64,000 nt of DNA from Streptococcus canis (GCF_900636575.1 NZ_LR134293.1:1489501-1553500); one strand, 5' to 3'; positions 47,063-57,034 are shown, counted from the first letter of the stretch. Program-made: numbers and translations. The notes: generated from the sequence alone by a model not told the origin.

Positions 47063-48336
47063 TGACACATTCAACAAAGCAGGAACATTCACATTCCCAA
47101 TCGGCTGTGTTAGGATTACAGCATGTTCTGTCTATGTATGCTGGTTCCATTTTAGTTCCAATCATGATTGCGGGAGCTTTGGGTTATTCTGCTAGAGAGC
47201 TCACCTATTTGATTTCCACAGATATTTTCATGTGTGGTATAGCAACCTTTTTACAATTAAAATTGACCAAATATACAGGTGTTGGTTTACCCGTTGTTTT
47301 AGGTTGCGCCTTTCAATCAGTAGCACCTTTATCCATTATTGGAGCGCAGCAAGGGTCGGGTGCTATGTTTGGAGCCCTGATTGCTTCAGGGATTTATGTT
47401 ATTATGGTCGCAGGTATCTTTTCTAAAATTGCGCGTTTCTTTCCGCCTATTGTAACAGGTTCTGTGATTACCGTTATTGGTTTGAGCCTGATTGGTGTTG
47501 CTATGGGGAACATGGGGGATAATATCAAAGAACCTACATTACAAAGCCTGATTTTGTCACTGTTGACGATTTTCATTATTCTTTTGGTTCAAAAATTTAC
47601 CAAAGGTTTTGTGAAATCCATTTCCATTTTGATTGGACTTGTAGCGGGAACCTTGTTTGCAGCTATGATGGGATTGGTGGATACAACTCCTGTTGTAGAA
47701 GCTTCTTGGATTCATGTACCAACTCCATTTTATTTTGGCATGCCAACTTTTGAAATCACTTCTATAGTGATGATGTGTATCATTGCGACGGTTTCTATGG
47801 TTGAATCAACAGGTGTTTACTTGGCTCTTTCTGATTTAACCAATAATCACTTGGATGAGAAACGCTTGCGAAACGGTTATCGCTCAGAAGGGATTGCAGT
47901 CTTTCTTGGAGGTTTGTTTAACACTTTCCCTTACACAGGCTTTTCGCAAAATGTTGGTTTGGTTCAGATTTCAGGTATTAAAACACGTCGTCCCATTTAT
48001 TATGCTGCTGGTATTCTTGTGGCAATTGGCATGTTACCAAAATTCGGAGCAATGGCACAAATGATTCCAAGTCCAGTTCTGGGAGGAGCTATGCTTGTTC
48101 TCTTTGGTATGGTTGCTCTTCAAGGGATGCAAATGCTAAATCGTGTTGATTTCCAAAATAATGACTATAATTTTATTATCGCTGCTGTTTCCATCTCAGC
48201 AGGTTTAGGCTTTAATGGCACTAATCTTTTTGCCAGCTTACCAGAGACAGCACAAATGTTTTTAACCAATGGTATTGTGATTGCAACATTGACGTCTGTT
48301 GTTTTAAATTTAGTTTTAAATGGCAAAGACAAGTAA
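47062..48336 (+). CDS. pbuX: Xanthine permease
   Basis: Nucleobase:cation symporter-2 family importer, 424 residues and about 12 to 14 spans. Family motifs: AVLGLQHVLSMYAGSILVPIMIAGA at the N-terminus, the GCAFQSVAPLSIIGAQ half-helix, STGVYLALSDLT, and NTFPYTGFSQNVGLVQISGIKTR. It imports the substrate of Xpt. Its terminator is followed at once by repeat copy C. Confidence 0.93.
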   Translation: MTHSTKQEHSHSQSAVLGLQHVLSMYAGSILVPIMIAGALGYSARELTYLISTDIFMCGIATFLQLKLTKYTGVGLPVVLGCAFQSVAPLSIIGAQQGSGAMFGALIASGIYVIMVAGIFSKIARFFPPIVTGSVITVIGLSLIGVAMGNMGDNIKEPTLQSLILSLLTIFIILLVQKFTKGFVKSISILIGLVAGTLFAAMMGLVDTTPVVEASWIHVPTPFYFGMPTFEITSIVMMCIIATVSMVESTGVYLALSDLTNNHLDEKRLRNGYRSEGIAVFLGGLFNTFPYTGFSQNVGLVQISGIKTRRPIYYAAGILVAIGMLPKFGAMAQMIPSPVLGGAMLVLFGMVALQGMQMLNRVDFQNNDYNFIIAAVSISAGLGFNGTNLFASLPETAQMFLTNGIVIATLTSVVLNLVLNGKDK

Positions 48337-48351
48337 GAGGAATCATTAAAA

Positions 48352-48370
48352 AACGGCTTATTAAGCCGTT
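48352..48370 (+). terminator. pbuX terminator hairpin, left copy
   Basis: AACGGCTT and AAGCCGTT pair over 8 bp. The T-run is absent because repeat copy C starts at the next base. A slightly decayed duplicate follows the repeat at 48545-48562. Confidence 0.65.
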
Positions 48371-48544
48371 CAGAACGTAGACAAACTTTATTTTTAAGAA
48401 GGTGTCGATGAAAATGATTTAATGATCGTGATGTTAACTAACTCTTGAAACACTTATGTTGTTGTGTTTCAAGAGTTTTTCTTTTTTAAAAGAGTAAAAA
48501 AGATTGAAGAAAAATTGTCCTAAATGGACTTTTTCTTCAATCTG
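48371..48544 (+). repeat. Terminator-associated repeat element, copy C
   Basis: Best-preserved copy, 174 bp, from CAGAACGTAG to CTTCAATCTG. It carries hairpin 1 (48440-48477, AACTCTTGAAACAC with GTGTTTCAAGAGTT) followed by a T-rich run, which can terminate the plus strand, and hairpin 2 (48502-48542, GATTGAAGAAAAATTGTCC with its complement) preceded by an A-run, which can terminate the minus strand. It lies between pbuX and the convergent apbE gene. No coding frame is present. Confidence 0.85.
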
Positions 48545-48595
48545 AACAGCTAATAAGCCGTTTGTGATTAGTTTTGAGCAAACCGTTAAACTCTT

Positions 48596-49534
48596 TTAGT
48601 GATAGTATGGTTGAAAATAGTGTTTCAAACCATTTGACATAAGGACATGATGCTTTCTTGTTACTAGAAGACCTTCAACATTATCAAGGGTATTTAAAAG
48701 AGTGATAACCATTGAGCTATCAAGGCCAAATAAACGGGTGGTCCACAGTTCGCACGTGAGAGATGACGGGGCTACGATAGTTAAGCTAACCATCTCTGTT
48801 TCTATCGGATAGCCAGTCTTGCGATCGAAGAGGTGATGGTAGTGTTTTCCGACGACGTTTAGTTGCCGTTCATAGATTCCAGAAGTCACAACAGATTGAT
48901 TGTTAATCTTGATGACACCCAGATGTTGCCCACGTTTGGCACCGGGTTTCTGAATGCCGACATGAAAAGCGGCGTCAGCTCGCTTAGGATTAGGTCCATG
49001 AACGAGCACATTTCCTCCTAAATTAATAAGGGCGGAGTCGATACCATCTCTGATAAGGTAGGCCATAATCTTATCAGCTATGTAGCCTTTGGCCAAGGCT
49101 CCTAAGTCTAAAGCCATTCCTGCTTGTTGTAGAAAGACAGTTTGTTCTTTGTCATCTATAATAACTTGCTTAGGGTCTGTTAGGGCTAACTGTCGTGAGA
49201 TAAGGCTATGGTTAGGAACCCTAGCATCTTCAAATCCAATTCGCCAAGTTTGGACAAGTGGTCCGATAGCAATATTCAAATTGCTTGGCGTTGACAAGCT
49301 ATGAGTTTTACCAATTTGGATTAGGTTTAATAAATCAGAGTGGACGTTGACTGGTTTAACACCAGCCGCCTGATTAACAGCCATCAATTCAGAGTCTGCG
49401 TCATTGGCTGAAAAACGATTTTTGTAAGTATGTAATAAGTCGATGACTGTTTGTAGTTGTTGAGTGGCCTTGTCAGATTCGATTTGCACGTCAATAATAG
49501 TACCCATCAATGTCAGTTTTTTCTTAGCAAGCAT
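48596..49534 (-). CDS. apbE: ApbE-family FAD:protein FMN transferase
   Basis: Attaches FMN to a threonine of target proteins, 312 residues. It has the family motifs LMGTIIDVQI at the N-terminus, FSANDADSELMAVN, DLGALAKGYIADKIMAYL and INLGGNVLVHGPN, then SGIYERQ and HHLFDRKTGYP. There is no lipobox, so the protein is probably cytosolic or secreted by other means, unlike lipoprotein ApbE homologues. No FMN-acceptor gene is adjacent. It ends 52 bases from repeat copy C, which may provide its terminator. Confidence 0.9.
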   Translation of the reverse strand: MLAKKKLTLMGTIIDVQIESDKATQQLQTVIDLLHTYKNRFSANDADSELMAVNQAAGVKPVNVHSDLLNLIQIGKTHSLSTPSNLNIAIGPLVQTWRIGFEDARVPNHSLISRQLALTDPKQVIIDDKEQTVFLQQAGMALDLGALAKGYIADKIMAYLIRDGIDSALINLGGNVLVHGPNPKRADAAFHVGIQKPGAKRGQHLGVIKINNQSVVTSGIYERQLNVVGKHYHHLFDRKTGYPIETEMVSLTIVAPSSLTCELWTTRLFGLDSSMVITLLNTLDNVEGLLVTRKHHVLMSNGLKHYFQPYYH

Positions 49535-49582
49535 GGTCTTTCTCTTTTAGCAAAAGACCCCCACTTAGTAGTAGGGGAAGGG

Positions 49583-49771
49583 TTATAATAATTTTCGTTT
49601 TAGCTCACCTTGTGGGAAATATGTCCCTTCTGGCATGTCATTAATAAAGACATGAATCGATTCTTTAGGTGCTTGGGCAATTCGTGATACAACTTCAGTT
49701 ACTTCACGAGCTAATTGATTTTTTTGCTCTTGACTACGACCTTCAAAAAGATCAATGGTTATAAATGGCAT
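49583..49771 (-). CDS. 4-oxalocrotonate tautomerase family protein
   Basis: 62-residue subunit with the family's catalytic proline directly after the initiator methionine (MPFITIDLFEGRSQEQKNQLAREV) and the conserved VFINDMPEGTYFPQG. Oligomeric cytosolic enzymes of this family interconvert keto and enol acids; the real substrate in streptococci is unknown. It lies 48 bases upstream of apbE on the same strand, behind AAGGAGGACACC, and may share its transcript. Confidence 0.88.
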   Translation of the reverse strand: MPFITIDLFEGRSQEQKNQLAREVTEVVSRIAQAPKESIHVFINDMPEGTYFPQGELKRKLL

Positions 49772-49969
49772 AGGTGTCCTCCTTTTTCTAGTTATGTCTA
49801 TTTTATCATGTTGTTAAGGAATTGCCTATGCTTAAGGCCTCCTTGAAAAGGCTTACTAGAGGAATTTCTTCCAATATGATCCTGTTGGATTTTCAAAGAA
49901 GCCAATCGCCAAATGGGGACAATTATGATAGAATAGAAAGGATAAAAGTAGAAGGTAGGAAACTCCATT

Positions 49970-50548
49970 TTGGCTCAATTATACTATAAATATGGGACAA
50001 TGAATTCAGGCAAGACCATTGAAATTTTAAAAGTGGCTCACAATTATGAAGAGCAGGGAAAACCTGTTGTTATCATGACAAGTGCCCTTGATACACGTGA
50101 TGGTTTTGGTGTTGTGTCAAGTCGTATTGGCATGAGACGAGAAGCTATTCCCATTTCCAGTGACATGGATATTTTCACATTTATTGCCCAATTGGAGGAA
50201 AAACCTTACTGTGTCTTGATTGATGAATGCCAATTTTTAAGCAAGCAAAATGTTTATGATTTGGCGCGTGTGGTTGACGAATTAGCTGTACCAGTGATGG
50301 CATTTGGTTTGAAAAATGATTTCCAGAATGAATTATTTGAAGGCTCAAAATACCTCTTGCTGCTAGCCGATAAGATTGATGAGATCAAAACAATTTGCCA
50401 GTATTGCAGCAAAAAGGCCACTATGGTCTTGCGAACCGAAAATGGGAAACCTGTTTATGAAGGGGCTCAGATTCAGATTGGGGGCAACGAAACCTATATT
50501 CCAGTCTGTCGCAAACACTATTTCCACCCACCAATGGATGCAGAGTAG
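49970..50548 (+). CDS. tdk: Thymidine kinase
   Basis: Salvages thymidine to dTMP, 192 residues of the type II (bacterial/eukaryal cytosolic) class. P-loop [11 protein letters not shown], the Walker B-like [10 protein letters not shown], and a zinc-binding C-terminus with CQYCSKKA and VCRKHYF. It starts at TTG 49970, about ten bases behind AAGGTAGG. First gene of a long run tdk-prfA-prmC-sua5-GNAT-glyA. Confidence 0.94.
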   Translation: MAQLYYKYGTMNSGKTIEILKVAHNYEEQGKPVVIMTSALDTRDGFGVVSSRIGMRREAIPISSDMDIFTFIAQLEEKPYCVLIDECQFLSKQNVYDLARVVDELAVPVMAFGLKNDFQNELFEGSKYLLLLADKIDEIKTICQYCSKKATMVLRTENGKPVYEGAQIQIGGNETYIPVCRKHYFHPPMDAE

Positions 50549-50594
50549 CTAGCAGTGACTGAGAAAAAGTAAGAAGAGGAGACGACAAACACGA

Positions 50595-51674
50595 ATGAAT
50601 ATTTATGATCAATTACAGGCGGTTGAAGACCGTTACGAAGAGTTAGGTGAATTGTTGAGTGACCCAGATGTGGTTTCAGACACCAAACGTTTTATGGCTT
50701 TATCAAAAGAAGAAGCTAGCACGCGTGATACGGTTACTGCCTATCGTGAGTATAAACAAGTCATTCAAGCCATTGCTGACGCTGAAGAAATGATCAAGGA
50801 TGCCAGTGGTGACCCTGAGTTAGAAGAAATGGCTAAAGAAGAATTGAAAGAATCTAAGGCTGCCAAGGAAGATTACGAAGAAAAATTGAAAATTCTCTTA
50901 CTTCCAAAAGATCCAAATGATGATAAAAATATTATCTTGGAAATCCGTGGAGCTGCTGGTGGGGATGAGGCTGCACTTTTTGCAGGCGATTTATTGAGCA
51001 TGTATCAGAAGTTTGCCGAAAGTCAAGGTTGGCGTTTCGAGGTCATGGAAGCCTCTTACAATGGTGTCGGCGGTATTAAAGAAGTGGTGGTCATGGTTTC
51101 AGGGCAATCTGTTTATTCCAAATTAAAATATGAATCAGGTGCTCACCGCGTACAGCGTGTTCCAGTAACCGAAAGTCAAGGACGTGTTCATACCTCAACA
51201 GCAACGGTTTTGATTATGCCAGAAGTGGAAGAAGTGGAGTACGACATTGATCCCAAAGATTTACGGATTGATATTTACCACGCATCAGGTGCTGGTGGCC
51301 AGAACGTCAATAAGGTGGCAACTGCGGTTCGTATCGTTCACTTGCCAACCAATATTAAGGTGGAAATGCAAGAAGAGCGGACTCAGCAAAAAAACCGTGA
51401 TAAGGCAATGAAAATTATCCGAGCCCGCGTAGCTGACCATTTTGCTCAAATGGCACAAGATGAACAAGATGCTGAACGTAAATCGACCATTGGGACAGGA
51501 GATCGTTCTGAACGCATTCGGACTTACAATTTCCCACAGAATCGTGTGACTGACCACCGTATTGGCTTGACTTTGCAAAAGTTGGACACGATTTTATCTG
51601 GGAAACTGGATGACATTGTTGATGCCCTTGTCATGTATGACCAAACACAAAAATTAGAATCTCTAAATAACTAA
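50595..51674 (+). CDS. prfA: Peptide chain release factor 1
   Basis: Reads UAA and UAG stop codons and releases the finished chain. The catalytic GGQ is in [18 protein letters not shown], and the codon-recognition region is [18 protein letters not shown], matching the RF1 PxT type. 359 residues. It is followed by prmC, whose product methylates this GGQ glutamine; start and stop share a base. Confidence 0.96.
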   Translation: MNIYDQLQAVEDRYEELGELLSDPDVVSDTKRFMALSKEEASTRDTVTAYREYKQVIQAIADAEEMIKDASGDPELEEMAKEELKESKAAKEDYEEKLKILLLPKDPNDDKNIILEIRGAAGGDEAALFAGDLLSMYQKFAESQGWRFEVMEASYNGVGGIKEVVVMVSGQSVYSKLKYESGAHRVQRVPVTESQGRVHTSTATVLIMPEVEEVEYDIDPKDLRIDIYHASGAGGQNVNKVATAVRIVHLPTNIKVEMQEERTQQKNRDKAMKIIRARVADHFAQMAQDEQDAERKSTIGTGDRSERIRTYNFPQNRVTDHRIGLTLQKLDTILSGKLDDIVDALVMYDQTQKLESLNN

Positions 51675-52513
51675 TGAATTATGCTAGATTAATGAGGACT
51701 TATGAGGATAAACTGGACAAGATAGGTGAGGATCGCGAAAACCTCGCCTATGTTTTTAGGGAGCTAAAAGAATGGTCTAGTCTTGAGTTTTTACTACATC
51801 AAAATCAAGAAGTAACTGCCGACGATTATCTTCTATTAGAGGAGATTTTTGGTGCCCTAAGTCAACACTTATCTCCTCAATACATTACTGGACGTGCTTA
51901 TTTTCGTGATTTGCAACTTGCAGTGGACTCACGGGTTTTAATCCCAAGGCCAGAAACAGAAGAATTAGTTGACTTGATTCTTAAGGAAAATACTGCTCCT
52001 CACTGCAAGGTTTTAGACATTGGAACGGGAAGCGGTGCCATAGCACTTTCTCTCAAAAAAGAGAGACCAGACTGGCAACTAACGGCATCTGATATTTCCA
52101 GAGATGCCCTTGCTTTGGCCCAAACCAATGCCGATACTTATCAGCTTGACGTGACCTTTATTGAATCAGATGTTTTTAGCCATCTTTCAGGAAAGTTTGA
52201 TATGATTATTTCCAATCCTCCTTATATCGCTTATGAGGATAAGGAGGAGGTAGGCTTAAATGTTCTCCACTCGGAACCTCATTTGGCACTTTTTGCAGAA
52301 GAAGATGGCTATGCCATTTACCGCAAGATTATTGAGGAAGCAGCTGATTATTTAACGGAAACGGGAAAGTTATATTTTGAAATTGGTTATAAGCAGGGAG
52401 AAGGTCTTAACCATTTGTTGAAAACCTATTTTCCTGATAAACGCGTACGCCTGTTAACGGATTTATTTGGTAGAGAAAGGATGCTGGTTGTTGATAATGG
52501 AACGCTTAGTTAG
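51674..52513 (+). CDS. prmC: Release factor glutamine methyltransferase
   Basis: Methylates the glutamine of the GGQ motif in release factors using S-adenosylmethionine. The SAM motif is VLDIGTGSGAIALSL, and the glutamine-binding NPPY is in MIISNPPYIAYEDK. 279 residues with the N-terminal helical domain LEEIFGALSQHLSPQYITG. Also known as hemK. The gene overlaps both prfA (1 base) and sua5 (17 bases). Confidence 0.95.
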   Translation: MNYARLMRTYEDKLDKIGEDRENLAYVFRELKEWSSLEFLLHQNQEVTADDYLLLEEIFGALSQHLSPQYITGRAYFRDLQLAVDSRVLIPRPETEELVDLILKENTAPHCKVLDIGTGSGAIALSLKKERPDWQLTASDISRDALALAQTNADTYQLDVTFIESDVFSHLSGKFDMIISNPPYIAYEDKEEVGLNVLHSEPHLALFAEEDGYAIYRKIIEEAADYLTETGKLYFEIGYKQGEGLNHLLKTYFPDKRVRLLTDLFGRERMLVVDNGTLS

Positions 52514-53087
52514 TATTATTGAAGCAGGTGATGCTCTTGTTTTGCCGACAGAAACGGTGTATGGTCTTTTTGCCAAGGCTTTGGATGAAAAAGCAGTAAA
52601 TGCTGTTTATGACTTAAAACAAAGACCTCGCGACAAGGCGATGAACCTTAATGTGGCTGATTTTAATAGTATCTTAGCCTTTTCAAAGGAACAGCCGGGA
52701 TACCTCAAAAAATTATACCAAGCCTTTTTACCAGGTCCCTTGACGATTATTCTAAAAGCTAATGATCGAGTTCCTTATTGGATTAATTCGGGACTGCCAA
52801 CAGTTGGTTTTCGCCTACCCAGTCACCCAATTACCGCAGCTTTAATTCAAAAAACAGGTCCTTTAATTGGTCCTTCTGCAAACATATCTGGCAAAGCCAG
52901 TGGTCGGGTTTTTGATCGGATTATGCGGGATTTTGACTTTAAAGTGATTGGTTATGCAGATGATCCCTTTTTGACAGGAAGGGATTCAACCATTTTAGAC
53001 TTATCAAGTGAGCGTGCTGTGATTTTGCGTCAAGGTACCATCACCAAAGAAGAATTATTAGCCAAAGTACCTGAACTTCGTTTTTAA
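52497..53087 (+). CDS. L-threonylcarbamoyladenylate synthase
   Basis: Sua5/YrdC/TsaC-family enzyme, 196 residues, making the intermediate for the t6A modification of tRNAs that read ANN codons. Motifs: LVLPTETVYGLFAKALD, KQRPRDKAMNLNVAD, PGPLTIILKA, VGFRLPSHP and GPSANISGKASG. It lacks the C-terminal Sua5 domain. ATG 52497 lies inside the end of prmC and has no strong ribosome site, so coupling is likely. Confidence 0.9.
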   Translation: MERLVSIIEAGDALVLPTETVYGLFAKALDEKAVNAVYDLKQRPRDKAMNLNVADFNSILAFSKEQPGYLKKLYQAFLPGPLTIILKANDRVPYWINSGLPTVGFRLPSHPITAALIQKTGPLIGPSANISGKASGRVFDRIMRDFDFKVIGYADDPFLTGRDSTILDLSSERAVILRQGTITKEELLAKVPELRF

Positions 53088-53104
53088 GAGAGGAGCTGTT
53101 TGGA

Positions 53105-53557
53105 ATGTTGAGACCATTAAGCAAAACGGATTGTCCTATGCTACAAGAAATTAATGCCAAAGCTCTTGGCTATTTAGTTTCTCTTGACTTGTTAGAAAGG
53201 CAATACGAGCGCTTGATTGAGGATTGTCATCATTATTTTTTAGCCTATGCCGACAAGGACACTAATCAATTATTGGGCTATGTTCATGCTGAACGGTATG
53301 AGACCCTTTATGCGGCTGATGGTCTTAATCTATTGGGCTTGGCTGTTTTACCAGCCTATCAGGGAAGGGGAATTGGAAGTACCCTACTAAGGGCTTTGGA
53401 ATCACAAGCTAAACAGGAAGGGCTTGCCTTTATTCGTCTCAACTCTGCCAGTCATCGTAAAGAAGCGCATGCTTTTTACCGAAACCTCAACTACGCAGAT
53501 GATAAAACACAATTACGATTCATCAAGAACTTACAAGGAGATGACAATGATTTTTGA
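53105..53557 (+). CDS. GNAT-family N-acetyltransferase
   Basis: 150-residue acetyltransferase with the acetyl-CoA motif [24 protein letters not shown] (motif A, about residues 78-101) and the later [18 protein letters not shown] (motif B). Its substrate cannot be inferred. It sits between sua5 and glyA, with an 11-base overlap into glyA, so it is part of the same operon. Confidence 0.88.
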   Translation: MLRPLSKTDCPMLQEINAKALGYLVSLDLLERQYERLIEDCHHYFLAYADKDTNQLLGYVHAERYETLYAADGLNLLGLAVLPAYQGRGIGSTLLRALESQAKQEGLAFIRLNSASHRKEAHAFYRNLNYADDKTQLRFIKNLQGDDNDF

Positions 53558-54803
53558 CAAAGAGACTTTTGAAGATTTTGATAAAGAACTTTGGGATGCC
53601 ATTCATGCTGAAGAAGAAAGACAAGAGCACAATATTGAATTGATTGCCTCTGAAAATATGGTTTCAAAAGCTGTCATGGCTGCTCAAGGTTCTGTTTTAA
53701 CCAATAAGTATGCAGAAGGCTATCCAGGTAATCGCTATTATGGGGGAACAGAATGTGTGGATATTGTTGAAACGCTTGCTATTGAACGTGCTAAGAAACT
53801 TTTCGGTGCCTCATTTGCCAATGTTCAAGCCCATTCCGGAAGTCAAGCCAATGCAGCAGCTTATATGGCCTTGATTGAGGCTGGTGACACCGTATTAGGA
53901 ATGGATTTGGCTGCTGGTGGTCATCTCACGCATGGTTCTCCAGTAAATTTTTCAGGAAAGACCTATCATTTTGTGGGTTACTCAGTAGATGCCGATACGG
54001 AAATGTTAGATTATGATGCCATTTTGGAGCAGGCTAAAGCTGTCCAACCTAAATTGATTGTTGCAGGGGCTTCGGCTTATTCTAGAAGCATTGATTTTGC
54101 AAAGTTTCGTGATATTGCTGATCAAGTTGGTGCTTATTTAATGGTGGATATGGCTCATATTGCTGGACTTGTGGCTGCAGGTTTGCACCCGAATCCTGTC
54201 CCTTATGCGCATATTGTGACGTCAACAACCCATAAAACCTTACGTGGTCCTCGTGGAGGATTGATATTAACCAATGACGAAGCTCTTGCTAAAAAGATTA
54301 ATTCAGCCATTTTCCCCGGCTTACAAGGAGGACCTCTGGAACATGTGATTGCTGCTAAAGCAGTTGCTTTCAAAGAAGCCTTGGATCCGGCCTTTAAAGA
54401 CTATGCACAAGCTATTATTGATAATACTGCGGCTATGGCAGATGTATTTGCTCAAGATGACCGTTTCCGTCTGATTTCAGGCGGTACAGATAACCATGTC
54501 TTTTTAGTTGATGTTACCAAAGTCATTGCCAACGGTAAATTAGCGCAAAATCTTCTGGATGAGGTTAATATTACCCTTAATAAAAATACCATTCCTTTTG
54601 AAACCTTGTCGCCATTTAAAACCTCAGGTATTCGTATTGGCTGTGCTGCCATAACCAGTCGTGGCATGGGCGTTAAAGAAAGTCAGACCATTGCTCATCT
54701 CATCATCAAAGCCTTGGTTAATCATAATCAGGCTGCTGTTCTTGAAGAAGTCCGTCAGGAAGTGCGTCAATTAACAGATGCTTTTCCACTCTATAAAAAG
54801 TAA
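53547..54803 (+). CDS. glyA: Serine hydroxymethyltransferase
   Basis: PLP enzyme splitting serine to glycine and loading the one-carbon unit on tetrahydrofolate, thus connecting to the fol genes in this window. PLP lysine region [16 protein letters not shown]; the N-terminal [16 protein letters not shown] and [15 protein letters not shown] are diagnostic. From ATG 53547 (six bases behind AAGGAG) it has 418 residues; the frame is open upstream into the GNAT gene but those residues are not part of the family. Confidence 0.95.
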   Translation: MIFDKETFEDFDKELWDAIHAEEERQEHNIELIASENMVSKAVMAAQGSVLTNKYAEGYPGNRYYGGTECVDIVETLAIERAKKLFGASFANVQAHSGSQANAAAYMALIEAGDTVLGMDLAAGGHLTHGSPVNFSGKTYHFVGYSVDADTEMLDYDAILEQAKAVQPKLIVAGASAYSRSIDFAKFRDIADQVGAYLMVDMAHIAGLVAAGLHPNPVPYAHIVTSTTHKTLRGPRGGLILTNDEALAKKINSAIFPGLQGGPLEHVIAAKAVAFKEALDPAFKDYAQAIIDNTAAMADVFAQDDRFRLISGGTDNHVFLVDVTKVIANGKLAQNLLDEVNITLNKNTIPFETLSPFKTSGIRIGCAAITSRGMGVKESQTIAHLIIKALVNHNQAAVLEEVRQEVRQLTDAFPLYKK

Positions 54804-54809
54804 GGAATC

Positions 54810-55787
54810 ATGTTAGATAGTTATATAAAACGTATTGTTATTCACCAATTTTCTCCCAATGACACTGAGTTATTGTTATCAGATCGCTTGGTGAGCATTA
54901 CACCACGAATTGATGAGTATTTTCGGAAAAAGTTAGCTAAGGTGTTCTCAGATGAAGCTAAAAGAGGTCAATTTGATGCTGACAATGCTTTTTTTGCAAG
55001 TATCAACGATGATCTGTTGGAAACGTCTGTTACTATTGCACAATTATGGAAGGAAGCCTTTGTTATTTCAGAGGATCAAAAAACCAATGATTTAGTCTTT
55101 ATCCAGTTCGATAAGGATGGGGAACCCTTCCTTGCTTTCTTGCGAATTGTCTTGAGAGAACAGTTTGCTCACCTCTCTGATAATTATGAACACCCATTTA
55201 CGGTGACACAGAATAATCTGCCTGGTCCTACCCAGACGCCAGATGAAGCACTGGTAATTAATCTTAAGTCTGGTCAATACTACCTAATTGAAAAGCGTGT
55301 GAAGCATAATGGTAGCTTTGCTAATTATTTTTCAGAAAACCTCTTGAAGGTTACACCTGAGCAATCTGTTAAAAAGTCCATCAAACTGATTGAACAAACT
55401 GCTCAAAAAATTGCTGAGAATTTTAATCAAGATGATTTTGCTTTTCAGTCAAAGATGAAATCCACTCTTTTTAAACAATTAGAAGCAGACCAAGCTTTAT
55501 CACCAGAAAAATTAGCAGACCAACTCTTTGATGATAATTTAACGGCCCGTTTAACCTTTGTGGATCAAGTCAAAGAAGTCATTCCAGAACCTATCCAAAT
55601 CAGTGATATTGACCATTCTAGACAAATAAAAAAATTAGAAAGTCAAAAGCTGTCGTTATCAAATGGGATAGAATTAATCGTACCAAATGCCATTTATCAA
55701 GATGCTGAATCGGTTGAATTTTTGTTAAATAATGATGGGACGTATTCTATCTTGATTAAAAATATAGAGGATATTAAAACAAAGTAG
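54810..55787 (+). CDS. Nucleoid-associated protein (NA37/YejK family)
   Basis: 325 residues resembling the 37-kDa nucleoid-associated family as I recall it from streptococci (begins MLDSYIKRIVIHQFSPN; has FAKVF/FFASINDDL-like and ALVINLKSGQYYLIEKRV stretches). A direct DNA-binding role in streptococci is not established. It begins six bases after glyA and its stop codon directly abuts the next ATG, so it is within the operon. Confidence 0.75.
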   Translation: MLDSYIKRIVIHQFSPNDTELLLSDRLVSITPRIDEYFRKKLAKVFSDEAKRGQFDADNAFFASINDDLLETSVTIAQLWKEAFVISEDQKTNDLVFIQFDKDGEPFLAFLRIVLREQFAHLSDNYEHPFTVTQNNLPGPTQTPDEALVINLKSGQYYLIEKRVKHNGSFANYFSENLLKVTPEQSVKKSIKLIEQTAQKIAENFNQDDFAFQSKMKSTLFKQLEADQALSPEKLADQLFDDNLTARLTFVDQVKEVIPEPIQISDIDHSRQIKKLESQKLSLSNGIELIVPNAIYQDAESVEFLLNNDGTYSILIKNIEDIKTK

Positions 55788-56390
55788 ATGTTTAGATTTT
55801 TAAAGCGTGTCTGTGGCTTTCTTATTCTCCTTCTTGTTGCTTACCAAGCCTTTGTTATTCATCACAATGTTCAACGTGTTTTGGCATACAAGCCGATTGT
55901 TGAGAAAACATTAGCAGAAAATGATACCAAAGCAAATGTGGATCTTGTATTGGCTATGATATACACCGAGACAAAAGGGGGAGAAGCAGATGTCATGCAA
56001 TCCAGCGAAAGCAGTTCGGGACAAAAAAACTCAATTACAGATAGTCAGGCCAGTATTGAGTATGGTGTGAGTTTACTTTCTCATAATCTTGCTCTAGCTG
56101 AGGAAGCGGGGGTAGATTCTTGGACAGCTGTTCAGGCCTATAATTTTGGAACTGCTTATATTGATTATGTTGCCAAACATGATGGCCAAAATACTATTGA
56201 ATTAGCAACTACCTATTCTAAAACGGTTGTAGCTCCAAGCCTTGGAAACACTAGTGGTCAAACTTATTTTTATTATCATCCCCTCGCCTTGATTTCTGGA
56301 GGCAAGCTTTATAAGAATGGTGGCAATATCTATTACTCACGAGAAGTTCATTTCAATCTTTATTTAATTGAACTGATGAGCCTTTTCTAG
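55788..56390 (+). CDS. Lysozyme-like secreted/membrane protein
   Basis: 200-residue protein resembling the lysozyme-like family that includes pneumococcal PvaA. A single N-terminal membrane segment (VCGFLILLLVAYQAFVI, residues 8-24) is followed by an extracellular domain: VDLVLAMIYTETKGGEADVMQSS, with a glutamate in the usual catalytic place, then SIEYGVSLLSHNL and AVQAYNFGTAYIDYV. It probably cuts, or once cut, peptidoglycan glycan strands. Its ATG immediately follows the preceding stop. Confidence 0.8.
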   Translation: MFRFLKRVCGFLILLLVAYQAFVIHHNVQRVLAYKPIVEKTLAENDTKANVDLVLAMIYTETKGGEADVMQSSESSSGQKNSITDSQASIEYGVSLLSHNLALAEEAGVDSWTAVQAYNFGTAYIDYVAKHDGQNTIELATTYSKTVVAPSLGNTSGQTYFYYHPLALISGGKLYKNGGNIYYSREVHFNLYLIELMSLF

Positions 56391-56399
56391 AAAGTTACC

Positions 56400-57034
56400 A
56401 TAAAAAAACGATTGCGTTCATATCTGAAAGGGTACCTAAAAGAAACCATCTTGGGTCCCCTTTTCAACTTATCAGAAGCTTTATTTGAACTATTGATTCC
56501 TTTAGTGATTGCTAATATGATTGATGTGCAGATTAGTCAACACAATAGTTAAGGGATTTTGGGAGTTGTGTTAGCAGCTGTTGGATTTACCAGACAAATG
56601 ACAGATGATTTGTTAAAAAACATCATGTTTTTGAGCAAGGAAGGCTAAGACTATCTTGGTTATGTTAGTCTTTTATCACGGTTGACCAGTGATTGTTTTC
56701 AAATCAGATCGGTATTAATCAATTTTTTCGTCTTTTTTTAAGAGCCCCCATTATCGTATTTGGTGCTATGGTAATGGCTTATTGGATTAGTCTAAGTCTG
56801 ACCCTATGGTTTGTGATAATGGTGGTTGTTTTACTGGCGCTTGTTGTTGTTATGTCACACTTATTAAGCCCCCTTTATCTCTTAACCCTAGATGAAGTAA
56901 CTTCCTCTATTGATATTAGAACAGAAGCTGATTTGATTTTAGTTATGGAACAAGATTGGTTGATTGAGTGGGGAACTCATTCGGCATTGGTGGCTAAAAA
57001 AGGATTTTGTGCTAAATTACAAAAAACAGAGTAA
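56400..57034 (+). pseudogene. Multidrug-type ABC exporter pseudogene
   Basis: Remains of an ABC half-transporter. The frame from 56400 (ATA where an ATG is expected) reads KKRLRSYLKGYLKETILGPLFNLSEALFELLIPLVIANMIDVQ to a stop at 56550. Scattered transmembrane pieces follow, with APIIVFGAMVMAYWISLSLTLWF around 56740. Then the sequence jumps straight to the ATPase end: LLTLDEVTSSIDIRTEADLILVMEQDWLIEWGTHSALVAKKG. Walker A and the signature are missing, so a large internal deletion has occurred besides stops and frameshifts. Confidence 0.85.
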
